This document shows, piece after piece, positions 20,923 through 29,353 of a stretch of DNA of 64,000 bases. Position numbers and translations under genes: made by a program. Source of the stretch: VAZQ01 sp963827585. Lineage in GTDB: Bacteria > Pseudomonadota > Alphaproteobacteria > Rhizobiales > Xanthobacteraceae. Within the stretch, counting starts at the first letter, position 1; each line of letters starts with the position of its first letter. The notes below the pieces were generated by a model that searched no databases, was not told the origin of the DNA, and was given only the letters and a program-made list of their open reading frames with translations. The DNA is taken from positions 248,001-312,000 of the forward strand of contig CAWHCK010000051.1 in the NCBI GenBank assembly GCA_963827585.1, written 5' to 3'.

Positions 20923-21123
20923 ATGAATCCATCCGAGGAATTTCTCAGACACGCCGCCGACTGCGAGCAAATGGCCAAGTTCACGCGCGATCCCGCGAGC
21001 AGGGCGACGTGGAGCCGGATGGCCGAGCGATGGCTGCACTGCGCCGAGGTGTTCAATAGCCGAAACCAAGCCGCGCTGGCGTCGAAGCGCCACCGCAAGT
21101 CGGCTGCCAACACCGAGCATTAG
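20923..21123 (+). CDS. Small hypothetical protein, second of a tandem pair
   Basis: 66 residues starting MNPSEEFLRHAADCEQMAKF. It shares the helix-turn-helix-like spacing of Cys, Trp and Ala with the gene at 20701 (see that entry) and has a basic C-terminal tail (ASKRHRKSAA). The pair is probably co-transcribed; 42 bases separate them, mostly the tandem ribosome-site repeat. No function is known. Confidence 0.65.
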   Translation: MNPSEEFLRHAADCEQMAKFTRDPASRATWSRMAERWLHCAEVFNSRNQAALASKRHRKSAANTEH

Positions 21124-21151
21124 CTGGTCGCGGCCGCGCTTTCGACGTCAC

Positions 21152-21535
21152 TTATCGTTCGGCGTTTTTGGCCGGCGCCAAGAGACTGCCCAGAGCCTGC
21201 TTGAGGTCGTCGGGCGTGTACGGCTTGGGAAGAAAGCCGAACCGCTCGGCAAACATCGCCCGCATCCCGTCGGTCAAGCCCTGCCCGGTCGTATAAAGCA
21301 CCGGCAGCTTCGGCCGTTGGGCGGCAATCTCCTTGGCAAGCTGCAATCCCGCTTCCAGATCGTCCTGCAACCCGATGTCGGTAAATAGCAAATCGATGTC
21401 GGAGCGCTCCTGCACCAGGGTCCGCGCCTGCTCGGCCGTGCCTGCCGTCAGTGTCTCGTGACCCAGGTCTTGAATGATAGCCTCGGCCAAGACCCGCACT
21501 TGCTCCTCGTCCTCGACGATCAGCACGAGAGCCAT
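21152..21535 (-). CDS. Stand-alone response regulator receiver protein
   Basis: 127 residues from ATG 21535 (MALVLIVEDEEQVRVLAEAI). A single receiver (CheY-like) domain with the acidic pair EDE, the phosphorylation site in IDLLFTDIGLQDD, the Thr of LYTTGQG and the Lys of FLPKPYTPDDL. No output domain. Such single-domain regulators act by protein contact in hybrid-kinase relays. No kinase gene is adjacent; cckA is 17 kb away. Confidence 0.9.
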   Translation of the reverse strand: MALVLIVEDEEQVRVLAEAIIQDLGHETLTAGTAEQARTLVQERSDIDLLFTDIGLQDDLEAGLQLAKEIAAQRPKLPVLYTTGQGLTDGMRAMFAERFGFLPKPYTPDDLKQALGSLLAPAKNAER

Positions 21536-22032
21536 GACCCTGCCCCGACCCGGTACGCTAGCGCACCAACGGAGCGGAGCTACCGATGGTTCCAGAAAAA
21601 CCCCTGTAGCCGCAGGGGATAAGAACGTGTCTGCGCGGGGAGGGTGAGCACCTTCGCGCCCGTAGCGATTCGTTGCAGGCATCGGCCACGGCGTGCCGGC
21701 CCGAGCGGCTCCCGGCCGACCTTGGCACGTGAAACGGGCGCCGACTTACTTAGAAAAATGACTATTACCTAGATACTTGTATCGAATTCATGATCGCGAA
21801 TCTCAAGCCCTCTCATGCTTCAGGCGGCAAGAAAAAACCCCGCCGGAGCGGGGTTCAAGTCCAAGGGAGGAAACGCCCATGAATTAGGCAGGACTAACCT
21901 ACCAAATCCCTGCCTGATGCCAACCGCTAAATGGGGCGTATCCGCATATCCTCGGCATGTGTGGCTTCCGAGCCACAGTCGCCCTTGTCTCCTTGGATCG
22001 ATAAAGCGGGCGCTTAAGCGGGCACGATCGCC
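21536..22032. other. Gene-free region between the receiver gene and the FmdE-like gene
   Basis: About 500 bases with locally lower GC near 21745-21800. It presumably holds the promoter of the receiver gene (minus strand, from 21535) and contains one intrinsic terminator (21830-21855). Nothing else was recognised. Confidence 0.5.
21830..21855 (-). terminator. Intrinsic terminator
   Basis: On the minus strand an 8-base-pair stem (AACCCCGC with GCGGGGTT) closed by a four-base loop is followed by a run of six T. It fits a rho-independent terminator for the FmdE-like gene, whose stop lies 178 bases upstream. Confidence 0.75.
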
Positions 22033-22527
22033 TCACGGCGTGACCGTGACCTCGAACAGTCCCGGCGCCGCCATGACCGCCTGATAGCGGCCGGCGGGAT
22101 CAAGCGTCTTGTTCCACTCGGCGATCCTGGCCATCCATTCGTCCGCGACGGTGTAGCGCGCGCTCGCGCCGCTCTTGCGGTCGCGCACGATGACCGCCGC
22201 CAGCAGGCCCGCCGGCGCCTTCTCGGCGGCGACCTGCAAGGTCCCCTGTCCCGGGCTCGCCTGGGTCGCCAGCATCACGCCATCGGCGATGCAGGGGCAG
22301 GGTGATTTCTCCCCGGTGAGGAACGTGACGGTCACGCCGCGCGGCTCCGCCTTGAGCCGTTCGAGGGCGTCGAGGCCGATGCGGATGCCAGCCGGAATGA
22401 AGGCCCCGAAGCCGCCGTGCACCCGCGCCCCGAGCTTGATCCATTCCTCCGGTGTTTCGGCGCGGCCGGCCGACGTCACCAGCGCGGCGCCCACCGCAAG
22501 CATCGCCACGCACCCCTTGAGCTTCAT
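22033..22527 (-). CDS. Exported FmdE-like domain protein
   Basis: 164 residues. The signal peptide is MKLKGCVAMLAVGAALVTSA. The mature part resembles the FmdE fold (formylmethanofuran dehydrogenase subunit E-like): HGGFGAFIPAGIRIGLDAL corresponds to the HGHLGPGL... motif, then PCPCIADGVMLATQASPGQG corresponds to the cysteine segment ending in GKG. In characterised relatives this site binds metal or haem. Export of the protein excludes a role in methanofuran chemistry; a periplasmic metal-binding role is inference. A terminator follows. The gene is transcribed alone. Confidence 0.6.
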   Translation of the reverse strand: MKLKGCVAMLAVGAALVTSAGRAETPEEWIKLGARVHGGFGAFIPAGIRIGLDALERLKAEPRGVTVTFLTGEKSPCPCIADGVMLATQASPGQGTLQVAAEKAPAGLLAAVIVRDRKSGASARYTVADEWMARIAEWNKTLDPAGRYQAVMAAPGLFEVTVTP

Positions 22528-22684
22528 CGGCGCAATCCCCCCTCCGCACGACGCCGCAACGCGCGACGACGCGGGAGATCTGCGGGTTCCGATATGATGT
22601 TGTCAAGAGATCATCATACTACGGCGGGCGCCCCGCGGCCGAGCGGGGCGCCACGGGGATTGCCGATCTGCTCTCGCGGGACTG

Positions 22685-23674
22685 TTATGCCGCCGCTGTC
22701 AGCCGCATCTGCGCCAGCACGGCGCGGCCGAGCAGCCCGTAGGGGTTTGCCAGCGTCTCCAGCATCTCGAAATGGTTGTAGCCCTCGCCGACGAGGAGCT
22801 CCACGGGTTTGCCGGCCGCCTTCACCGCAGCGTAGAAGTCGCGGGTCTGGCGCTGGAATTCCGGCGTCTCGTAGGTGCCGTAGGCCAGGATCAGCGGCGC
22901 GTAGAGCTTGTCGATGTGCCGCTGCGCGCTCAGCGCCTGCTCCATCTCGTCGGTGAACTTGACGTATTTCGAGCGCTTCGAGAGCCGCACCGGCTCGAGA
23001 TCGTACATGCCGCTCCCGAGCGCCGCGCCCTTGAGGATGTCGACCGGCAGGTTGTCTCTGCGCCAGTCGTGCGTCACCACGCAGCCGGCGAGATGGGAGC
23101 CGGAGGAATGCGAGGTCAGGTAAAGCCGGTTGGGGTCGCCTCCGAAGCTTGCCGCATTCCGGTAGACCCAGCCGACCGCGCGGCGCACCTGCTCGACCAT
23201 GGGGACGAGGTCGCCGCCGGTCTCGTCGACATTGGTGAAATCGAGAACGACGTAATGCGCGCCCGCCCTCACGAACGGCTCGGCGAGGAACGCGTAGTCG
23301 GCGGCACGATTCGCCCGCCATGCCCCGCCGTGGACGAAGACATTGACCGGCGCATCGGGCGCGTTCGTGCGGTAGATGTCGAGCTTCTCGATCTCGGTCT
23401 CCCCGTAGGCCACGCGCTCGGGTGCGCCGATGACGGCGCGCGCCTTGTCGCTGTTGGCAACGCGGCGCTTGGCGACCTGGTCGCGGTTGGGGGCATAGAC
23501 GGTCTGGTCGTAGGCGTCGTCGAGCGCCTGCTGGTCCATATCCCGCCATACCGCGGGACCTTTTGCGCGCGGTTGCGGCGCCATGGCGACCGCGCTCGCG
23601 GCGGCCGCCGCTCCGCCGGCGGCGACCGCAAAGACCGTGTGTCGGGTCGTGTCGTCGTCGTATTGCATGGTCAT
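22685..23674 (-). CDS. Alpha/beta hydrolase of the HSL/kynurenine formamidase-like group
   Basis: About 329 residues from ATG 23674. The N-terminus has a hydrophobic alanine-rich stretch (FAVAAGGAAAAASAVAMA). The hydrolase core has the oxyanion motif HGGAW, the nucleophile elbow SHSSGSHLAG and the late His segment GYNHFEMLE, so a full Ser-Asp-His triad is likely. The best guess is a carboxylesterase or aryl-formamidase. The start overlaps the stop of the upstream monooxygenase-like gene by four bases (ATGA), so the two are translationally coupled and probably act in one catabolic step series. Confidence 0.8.
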   Translation of the reverse strand: MTMQYDDDTTRHTVFAVAAGGAAAAASAVAMAPQPRAKGPAVWRDMDQQALDDAYDQTVYAPNRDQVAKRRVANSDKARAVIGAPERVAYGETEIEKLDIYRTNAPDAPVNVFVHGGAWRANRAADYAFLAEPFVRAGAHYVVLDFTNVDETGGDLVPMVEQVRRAVGWVYRNAASFGGDPNRLYLTSHSSGSHLAGCVVTHDWRRDNLPVDILKGAALGSGMYDLEPVRLSKRSKYVKFTDEMEQALSAQRHIDKLYAPLILAYGTYETPEFQRQTRDFYAAVKAAGKPVELLVGEGYNHFEMLETLANPYGLLGRAVLAQMRLTAAA

Positions 23675-23988
23675 GCCGCCTTCGTGATGGTGCCGCCGGT
23701 GAGGTTGTCGACAACGACCGGACTGTCGAACCAGGTGAGGGTGGGCGCGGCGCCGTAGAGCTTCGCCACGCGCTCGCGCCACTCGCCATTATAGACGCGC
23801 TCGGCCGCCGCGCGCGACTCCCACAGATAGATGCCGCCGGCGATGCGGCCGTCCTCGGAGCGGATGTAGTATTTGCGGATCAGCCCGGCGAGGTTCTGGT
23901 ATTTCGGGGCGCTCGTCTCGAAGCGTCGCGTGGCCTCCTCGAGTGTGATCGCCGCCGGCAAATGGAACTGCACGAGGGTGGTGATCAT
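23671..23988 (-). CDS. YdhR-like putative monooxygenase (dimeric ferredoxin-like fold)
   Basis: 105 residues from ATG 23988 (MITTLVQFHLPAAITLEEAT). The features YQNLAGLIRKYYIRSEDGR, GGIYLWESRAAAERVYNGEW and a C-terminal strand TWFDSPVVVDN match the YdhR/ABM-type ferredoxin-like family seen in small monooxygenases. The reaction is unknown. The stop overlaps the start of the downstream alpha/beta hydrolase gene, so the two proteins are made together. Confidence 0.74.
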   Translation of the reverse strand: MITTLVQFHLPAAITLEEATRRFETSAPKYQNLAGLIRKYYIRSEDGRIAGGIYLWESRAAAERVYNGEWRERVAKLYGAAPTLTWFDSPVVVDNLTGGTITKAA

Positions 23989-24275
23989 CGTCGCACCTCC
24001 AACACGAATTATCGCGCTGCCGTGCCGTCGACGCAAGCCGCTGCGGAACAGGGGGCGCGCCCACATGTTGGCGACCATGTGTTGGCGACCACGTGTTGGC
24101 GACTACGTCGCCTCGCCACCGTATGGGAGCTATGATGAGCGATGCCATAGTATAATTCCTATCGCCCTCCTGGTCGCTCGCGTTGTCTCGCTCCGCGCTC
24201 CCGGCTCGGCTCTGCTGCGCTTGGGAGTTGCAATCCTGCTCACCGTGACGCCGGGCCTGCGCAGGACCCCAGCCC

Positions 24276-24680
24276 ATGCGGGCGTACGCTTCATCAACCC
24301 GCCGACCATCGGCAGCCCGCGGCTACACCCATGTGGTGGAGACCGCAGGCATCGGCCGCACCGTCTATGTCGCGGGCCAGCTCGGATACGACGTGTCCGG
24401 CAAGGTGCCCGAGCCCGGGGACTTTCGCGCACAGGCGACGCAAGTGTTCGAAAACCTGAAAGCGGCGCTCGCCAGCGTGAGCGGCGGCTTCCAGCACGTG
24501 GTCAAGGTCAACACGTTTCTGACCGATATCCGGGTACAGCTTCCCGTCTACCGCGAGGTGCGCGACCGCTACGTGAATACGAGTGCCCCGCCCGCCAGCA
24601 CCACCGTCGAGGTATCGCGGCTGGCGCGCGAGGGTGCGCTCATCGAGGTGGAAGCGATCGCCGTGCTGCCGGTGCAGTGA
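24276..24680 (+). CDS. RidA/YjgF-family protein (5' end frameshifted)
   Basis: Members hydrolyse reactive enamine/imine intermediates to 2-oxo acids. From about residue 16 the sequence is a good RidA: GYTHVVETAGIGRTVYVAGQ, ATQVFENLKAALASVSGGFQ, VVKVNTFLTDIRVQLPVYRE, and APPASTTVEVSRLAREGALI with the Arg/Glu of the active site. The usual start with INPP is found just upstream in a different frame (VRFINPPTIGSPR). A missing base near 24320 therefore explains the odd N-terminus, and the true start codon cannot be fixed. About 130 residues. Confidence 0.84.
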   Translation: MRAYASSTRRPSAARGYTHVVETAGIGRTVYVAGQLGYDVSGKVPEPGDFRAQATQVFENLKAALASVSGGFQHVVKVNTFLTDIRVQLPVYREVRDRYVNTSAPPASTTVEVSRLAREGALIEVEAIAVLPVQ

Positions 24681-24728
24681 AGGCCTGTTGATTGCCAGGC
24701 GGGACGCACAATTGCGCCCCTCCGGGAG

Positions 24729-24968
24729 TGCGCCCATGGGCGCTAAATTAAGGGGCACGTTTCGGACGAGCAGAGAACTCGTGTCCCGGGCGAGTGCAGC
24801 GAGCGCCCCTTGCGCGAGCGGAACGAGACCCGGGACCCAGCACAAGAATCGCGAAGCGCAGTATCGTGTGAAGCTGCGGCCTGTGGCCCTGGGTCCCGGC
24901 TCTTCGCTCGCGCTGTGCGCTCGCTCGTCCGGGACACGAGGTGGCTTAACCTAGCGCCTATGCGCGCG
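24729..24968. repeat. Nested long palindrome, copy 1 of a 160-base repeat with outer inverted repeats
   Basis: The core (24781-24941) starts GTGTCCCGGGCGAGTG and ends CTCGTCCGGGACACGAG, with internal facing arms CCGGGACCCAG and CTGGGTCCCGG. A second copy is at 52685-52844. Only this copy is framed by an outer inverted repeat, 24729-24752 against 24945-24968, matching at 19 of 24 positions. It has no gene and fills the space after the RidA gene. Confidence 0.75.
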
Positions 24969-25030
24969 CGCTCGGATGCCTTGACTGCAGCCCGATCAAT
25001 CCGGGTTGAGCTGCGGACAGCAAGCCGAGG

Positions 25031-25405
25031 TCATTTGCAGGTATTGTCGATCGCGGTCTCCATTTCGTTGATCGACTTGTCGAGCGAGGCGAGCGTCGCG
25101 GTCTTCTTGTTGCCCTTCAGGCACTCTGCGACCACCGCGCGGAACGCCCGCGTCGTTCCGAGATATTCGCCGCTCACGCTGCAGAACGTGTTCTTGACCG
25201 ACGCCTTCTTCTTGTCGTCCGCAGGCCCGGTCGTGGCCTTCTTGATCTCGTCCATGGTCTCGTCGAGGCCCTTGGTGGCGACCAGCTGGGCATCCTCGAG
25301 GGCCTTGACCACGGTGTCGCAGTCCTCGTCGGCGCGCAGCGGCGCGGGCGCCGCGAGCAAGGCCGTCAGGGCGGCCGCGGCGACCGCCGTCATCCAAAGC
25401 GTCAT
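25031..25405 (-). CDS. Exported four-cysteine small protein, paralog B
   Basis: 124 residues from ATG 25405. The signal peptide is MTLWMTAVAAAALTALLAAP with cleavage near LRADEDC. The mature part has cysteines in DEDCDTVV, KNTFCSVSGEYLG, VVAECLKG and a C-terminal NTCK. The C-terminal half (ATLASLDKSINEMETAIDN) is helical. The next gene upstream encodes a clear paralog with the same cysteine spacing. The four cysteines probably form two disulfides in a helical bundle. Function unknown. Codon use is normal for the window. Confidence 0.72.
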   Translation of the reverse strand: MTLWMTAVAAAALTALLAAPAPLRADEDCDTVVKALEDAQLVATKGLDETMDEIKKATTGPADDKKKASVKNTFCSVSGEYLGTTRAFRAVVAECLKGNKKTATLASLDKSINEMETAIDNTCK

Positions 25406-25485
25406 GTCTGTTCCCTTTCGCTCATCGTGCCCGGCTGTTTGATCCGCCGCCGCGCCATGCCGGCCGCCGCGGAGGGGCGATCGCC

Positions 25486-25809
25486 TCATTCGCAATTCTT
25501 GTCGACCTGGCTCTGCAACTGCCGGATCGAGCGGTCGAGACCCGCCAGCGTCTTCGTGCGCTCATCGCCCTCGTCGAGACACTCGTCGACGACGATGCGG
25601 AACGACTTGATCAGCCCGAGCCCTTCGCCGTATGCCGAACACATCTTGGCGGGGTTGCCGGCGCCCTTGGCGGCAGGGTCCATCTTGTCGATCAGAACCT
25701 GGACGCTCTTGGTCATGCTCTCGCATTCGTCGGCCTGCGCCGCCGCCGCGGCCAAGCCGAACACGCCCGCGGTCACGGCCGCGGCGCGCAGCACATTGCT
25801 GATCCTCAT
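25486..25809 (-). CDS. Exported four-cysteine small protein, paralog A
   Basis: 107 residues from ATG 25809 with signal peptide MRISNVLRAAAVTAGVFGLA. The mature part starts ADECESMTKS and has cysteines in KMCSAYGEGLG, VVDECLDEG and terminal DKNCE, aligned with the four cysteines of the downstream paralog. TKTLAGLDRSIRQLQSQVD parallels its ATLASLDKSINEMETAIDN. The two genes lie head to tail with 80 bases between them and form a tandem duplication. No known domain. Confidence 0.72.
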   Translation of the reverse strand: MRISNVLRAAAVTAGVFGLAAAAAQADECESMTKSVQVLIDKMDPAAKGAGNPAKMCSAYGEGLGLIKSFRIVVDECLDEGDERTKTLAGLDRSIRQLQSQVDKNCE

Positions 25810-25915
25810 GGAGCCTCCTCGATCCGGCGCGATCGACAATAGCGAGCGCGCCCGTGAGTGTCACGCCGGATGCGACGCCCGCGTGACAGACGCATAACAA
25901 CTGCCATCGGACAAC

Positions 25916-25995
25916 GTCGTCCCCGCGAAAGCGGGGACCCAGTATTCCACCAGTCCGTGTATGGCTCGATGGGTCCCCGCTTTCGCGGGGACGAC
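25916..25995. repeat. Palindromic REP-like element, copy 3
   Basis: Arms GTCGTCCCCGCGAAAGCG and CGCTTTCGCGGGGACGAC face each other around a 45-base centre. Same family as 13340 and 20197. It lies between the four-cysteine pair and the end of the VOC gene. Confidence 0.78.
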
Positions 25996-26017
25996 AGTCA
26001 TCGAAGCGCGGGCGATC

Positions 26018-26965
26018 TCACGGGCTGGCGTGGTCGATGAACTTCGCCGGCGGCGCTTCGCCCCATTGCGAAATGAGCGCTTCTTCAGCCGGCACCAGGT
26101 TGGAGCCGTTGGCGAGGTTGAGGCGGTCGCTGTCGGCCCAATGCTCGTGCACGCGCCCCCAGGGGTCGGCCCAATAGTCGTAGACTTGGCTGCCGAGCAC
26201 GTGGCGCCCGATCCCCCACATGTGCTCGTATTTTCCGAACTGCGCCAGATAGTCGTGGCCCATGGCGACGTCGTCGATGTCGGGCACCTCGAACGAGAGG
26301 TGGTTCAGCCCGGTCTTGGCGTGGTTGAGGCAGAAGAAGACGTGGTGATCGACATAGGCATCGCCGCGGTCACAGCGATTGAACGAGCCGATCAGATTGC
26401 CCTTGTCGCCGGCATAGACGTCGTCCGAGCAGACGAAACCCAGCATCTCGCGAAACCAGCCCACGGTCTCGTGGAATTTCGGCGTCATCAGCACGCCGTG
26501 CCCGATCCGCTTCACGTGCGAGGGGCCCTTGGGCAGCCGCATCAGCTCGCCCGCCCGCGACAGCGGTTCCTCGCCGGTGTTGAGCTTCTGGCGCTTGGTT
26601 GCGATCGGCGGCAAGGTGGCGATGCCGTGCACCACCTCGATCTGGTAGCCGTTGGGCTCGGTGAGCCGCACGCGCCTGCCGCCGCCTGGCTCGTCGATCG
26701 CCTCGACCCCCGACGCGCCGGGCGCTTGGGCGAGGCGATCGAGGTCGTCCGCGCTCTGCGCGTAATAGGCAAAGCCGACGAATTTGGGCTCGCCCTTCTC
26801 GGTGACGTGGATGTGGTGGGCAGGATCGGTGCCGCGCATGTAGAGCGCGGTCGCGGTGCGATCGGTGCGCACCATCCCGAAGCGCGTGAGGAACTCCTCC
26901 ATGACGTCGAGGTCGGGGGCCTTGAGCCGGCCATAGGCGATGTCGGTTGCTTTGATCCAAGCCAT
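26018..26965 (-). CDS. VOC-superfamily extradiol-type dioxygenase
   Basis: 315 residues from ATG 26965 (MAWIKATDIAYGRLKAPDLD). It has two glyoxalase/VOC modules like type I extradiol ring-cleavage dioxygenases. The C-terminal module carries candidate iron ligands: His in RIGHGVLMTP, His in GLNHLSFEVPD, and Glu in WGRVHEHWADSD. The likely role is meta-cleavage of a catechol-like substrate. The substrate is unknown; the only other aromatic-degradation genes in the window are the dioxygenase subunits near 60 kb. It is transcribed alone. Confidence 0.82.
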   Translation of the reverse strand: MAWIKATDIAYGRLKAPDLDVMEEFLTRFGMVRTDRTATALYMRGTDPAHHIHVTEKGEPKFVGFAYYAQSADDLDRLAQAPGASGVEAIDEPGGGRRVRLTEPNGYQIEVVHGIATLPPIATKRQKLNTGEEPLSRAGELMRLPKGPSHVKRIGHGVLMTPKFHETVGWFREMLGFVCSDDVYAGDKGNLIGSFNRCDRGDAYVDHHVFFCLNHAKTGLNHLSFEVPDIDDVAMGHDYLAQFGKYEHMWGIGRHVLGSQVYDYWADPWGRVHEHWADSDRLNLANGSNLVPAEEALISQWGEAPPAKFIDHASP

Positions 26966-27017
26966 GCGCGTCATTCCCATGTGCGGTCGCTTGTTCTTCA
27001 CGCACAGTTTCGCCGTG

Positions 27018-27049
27018 ATGTCGTTCCCGCGCAAGCGGGGGACCCATGG
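27018..27049. repeat. Half of a REP-like element
   Basis: Only the first arm (GTCGTTCCCGCGCAAGCGGG) followed by GACCCATGG is present, without the facing distal arm. It looks like a truncated copy of the 13340 family, between the VOC gene and fumarase. Confidence 0.6.
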
Positions 27050-27071
27050 TGCCGCGCGTCGATGACGCGCC

Positions 27072-28724
27072 TCACCCCAGATTCAATTCCTTGAAGAAGT
27101 CGTTGCCCTTGTCGTCGATCACGATGAAGGCCGGGAAATTTTCCACCTCGATCTTCCAGATCGCCTCCATGCCGAGCTCGGGATATTCAACGGTCTCGAC
27201 CTTCTTGATGCAGTGCTCGGCGAGGTTCGCGGCCGCGCCGCCGATGGAGGCGAGGTAGAAGCCGCCGTGCTTGCGGCAGGCCTCGCGCACCGCCGGCGAG
27301 CGGTTGCCCTTGGCCAGCATCACCATCGAGCCGCCGGCGGACTGGAAATCATCGACGAAGGAATCCATCCGTCCGGCCGTGGTGGGGCCGAACGCGCCCG
27401 AGGCGTAGCCGGCGGGCGTCTTCGCCGGACCGGCGTAGTAGACCGGATGGTTCTTGAAATAGTCCGGCAGCCCCCGCCCCTGCTCCAGGCGTTCGCGCAG
27501 TTTCGCGTGCGCGAGGTCGCGCGCCACGATCATGGGGCCGCTGAGCGAGAGCCGGGTCTTGATCGGATATTTGGTGAGCTCGGCGAGAATCTCCGGCATC
27601 GGCCGGTTGAGATCGATGTGCACGACATCGCCGCCGAGCTTCGAGGCGTCGATCTCGGGCAGGTATCTGGCCGGGTTGTGCTCGAGCTCCTCGAGATAGA
27701 CGCCGTCGCGCGTGATCTTGCCGAGCGCCTGGCGGTCGGCCGAGCACGACACCCCGAGCCCGATCGGCAGCGACGCGCCGTGGCGGGGAAGCCGGATCAC
27801 GCGCACGTCATGGCAGAAATATTTGCCGCCGAACTGCGCCCCCACGCCCAGCGATTGCGTGAGCTTGTGCACCTCCTGCTCCATCGCGAGGTCGCGGAAG
27901 GCGTGGCCGTCCTCGGAGCCCTGGGTCGGGAGATCGTCGAGATAGCGGCAGGAGGCGAGCTTGACCGTCTTCATGGTGAGCTCGGCCGAGGTGCCGCCGA
28001 TGACGATGGCGAGGTGGTAGGGCGGACAGGCGGCGGTGCCGAGCGTGAGCACCTTCTCCTTGAGAAAGGCGATCATGCGCTCGTGGGTGAGGATCGAGGG
28101 CGTCGCCTGGAACAGGAACGACTTGTTGGCGGAGCCGCCGCCCTTGGCGATGAACAGGAGCTTGTATGCGCCTTCATTCTCTCCTTGGCCTTCGGCGTAG
28201 ATCTCGACCTGCGCCGGCATGTTCGACCTGGTGTTCTTCTCCTCGAACATGGAGATCGGCGCGAGCTGCGAATAGCGCAGATTGCGCTTGAGATAGGCGT
28301 CGCGCGCGCCCTCGGCGAGCGCCGCCTCGTCGTCGCCGTCGGTGAAGACCAGCCGGCCCTTCTTCCCCATGATGATGGCGGTGCCCGTGTCCTGGCACAT
28401 CGGGAGCACGCCGCCGGCGGCGATATTGGCGTTCTTGAGGAAGTCGTAGGCGACGAACTTGTCGTTGTCGGAGGCCTGCGGGTCGTCGAGGATCGCGCGC
28501 AGCTGCCGCAAGTGCCCGGGCCGCAGCAGATGATTGATGTCGGTGAAGCCCGTTTCCGCCAGCGCGCGGAGTGCCTCGCGCTCGACCACGATGACGTCGC
28601 GCCCCCCCATGCTCTCCACCCGCACGCCGTCGGCGGTGAGCTTGCGGTAGGGTGCCGCATCCTTGCCGAGCGGGAACAGCGGCGTGTGCTTGTAGGGCGG
28701 GGTGATTTGGGAGGGAGCGTTCAT
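27072..28724 (-). CDS. Class I (iron-sulfur) fumarate hydratase
   Basis: Oxygen-sensitive fumarase of the TCA cycle, converting fumarate to malate with a 4Fe-4S cluster. 550 residues from ATG 28724 (MNAPSQITPPYKHTPLFPLG). The cluster cysteines are in GVLPMCQDTGT (Cys110), LASCRYLDD and GVSCSADRQ. The C-terminal beta-domain carries GPTTAGRMDSF with the substrate-binding residues. The length and the joined alpha-beta arrangement match FumA/FumB-type enzymes. An in-frame extension to 29108 is antisense to the cupin gene and is rejected. Confidence 0.95.
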   Translation of the reverse strand: MNAPSQITPPYKHTPLFPLGKDAAPYRKLTADGVRVESMGGRDVIVVEREALRALAETGFTDINHLLRPGHLRQLRAILDDPQASDNDKFVAYDFLKNANIAAGGVLPMCQDTGTAIIMGKKGRLVFTDGDDEAALAEGARDAYLKRNLRYSQLAPISMFEEKNTRSNMPAQVEIYAEGQGENEGAYKLLFIAKGGGSANKSFLFQATPSILTHERMIAFLKEKVLTLGTAACPPYHLAIVIGGTSAELTMKTVKLASCRYLDDLPTQGSEDGHAFRDLAMEQEVHKLTQSLGVGAQFGGKYFCHDVRVIRLPRHGASLPIGLGVSCSADRQALGKITRDGVYLEELEHNPARYLPEIDASKLGGDVVHIDLNRPMPEILAELTKYPIKTRLSLSGPMIVARDLAHAKLRERLEQGRGLPDYFKNHPVYYAGPAKTPAGYASGAFGPTTAGRMDSFVDDFQSAGGSMVMLAKGNRSPAVREACRKHGGFYLASIGGAAANLAEHCIKKVETVEYPELGMEAIWKIEVENFPAFIVIDDKGNDFFKELNLG

Positions 28725-28845
28725 GGCGATCTCTTGGTGACTTATCTCAACTGCTGCGGCTCGCAAGTCTAGCCAAACGCATTGCAATTGTATCGTGTAC
28801 AGCAAATGATCTTGCCCCCCACAACGACCCGCAGGAGCAATGTCC

Positions 28846-29322
28846 ATGAGCCTCACCGTCCGCCGCGTCGTCACCGGCCATGACAAGAACGGCCGCGCTG
28901 TCGTCGCAATCGACGAGACCGCCACCAACGTAGTCCAGGGCCGCCCGGGCGCGCACGCCGCCGTGATCTGGACCAGCGAAGGATTCCCGGTCGACAACGA
29001 CGGCGCCGCCGATACGTCGGGGCGCAAGGTCGGCACCACGCTCGACAACGGCACCGTGTTCCGGGTGGTGAGCTTCGGCCCCGGCGTTGCGCCGCGCAAC
29101 CACCGCACCGATTCGATCGACTACGCGGTGGTGATCTCGGGCGAGATCGACATGGAGCTCGACGACGCGAGCGTGCATCTCAAGGCCGGCGACGTGCTGG
29201 TGCAGCGCGGCACCATCCACAACTGGGTGAACAAGGGCACCGCGCCCTGCGTCATCGCCTTCGTGCTGGTGGCCGCCAAGCCCGTCAGCGCCGGCGGCAA
29301 GGTGCTCAACGCGGTGGGCTGA
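28846..29322 (+). CDS. Cupin-domain protein
   Basis: About 158 residues. A CAGGAG ribosome site at 28832 lies 8 bases before ATG 28846 and only 2 before ATG 28840, so the second is preferred (MSLTVRRVVTGHDKNGRAVV). The cupin barrel motifs are PRNHRTDSIDYAVVISGEID and a second half ending VLVQRGTIHNWVN, giving metal-binding histidines. The function is unassigned; relatives include sensors and small dioxygenases. It is divergent from fumarase with about 120 bases between. Confidence 0.82.
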   Translation: MSLTVRRVVTGHDKNGRAVVAIDETATNVVQGRPGAHAAVIWTSEGFPVDNDGAADTSGRKVGTTLDNGTVFRVVSFGPGVAPRNHRTDSIDYAVVISGEIDMELDDASVHLKAGDVLVQRGTIHNWVNKGTAPCVIAFVLVAAKPVSAGGKVLNAVG

Positions 29323-29353
29323 GCACGCGACGCGCCCGACGACCGGCCGTGCC

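Noticed and set aside
21840..21860. tRNA T-arm-like string GGTTCAAGTCC
   Set aside because: The flanking bases do not pair as a T stem and no acceptor, D or anticodon arm is present. The sequence is part of the intrinsic terminator.
27072..29108. Extended 678-codon version of fumarase
   Set aside because: The extra N-terminal part is antisense to the cupin gene and unlike any fumarase; ATG 28724 fits the family start.
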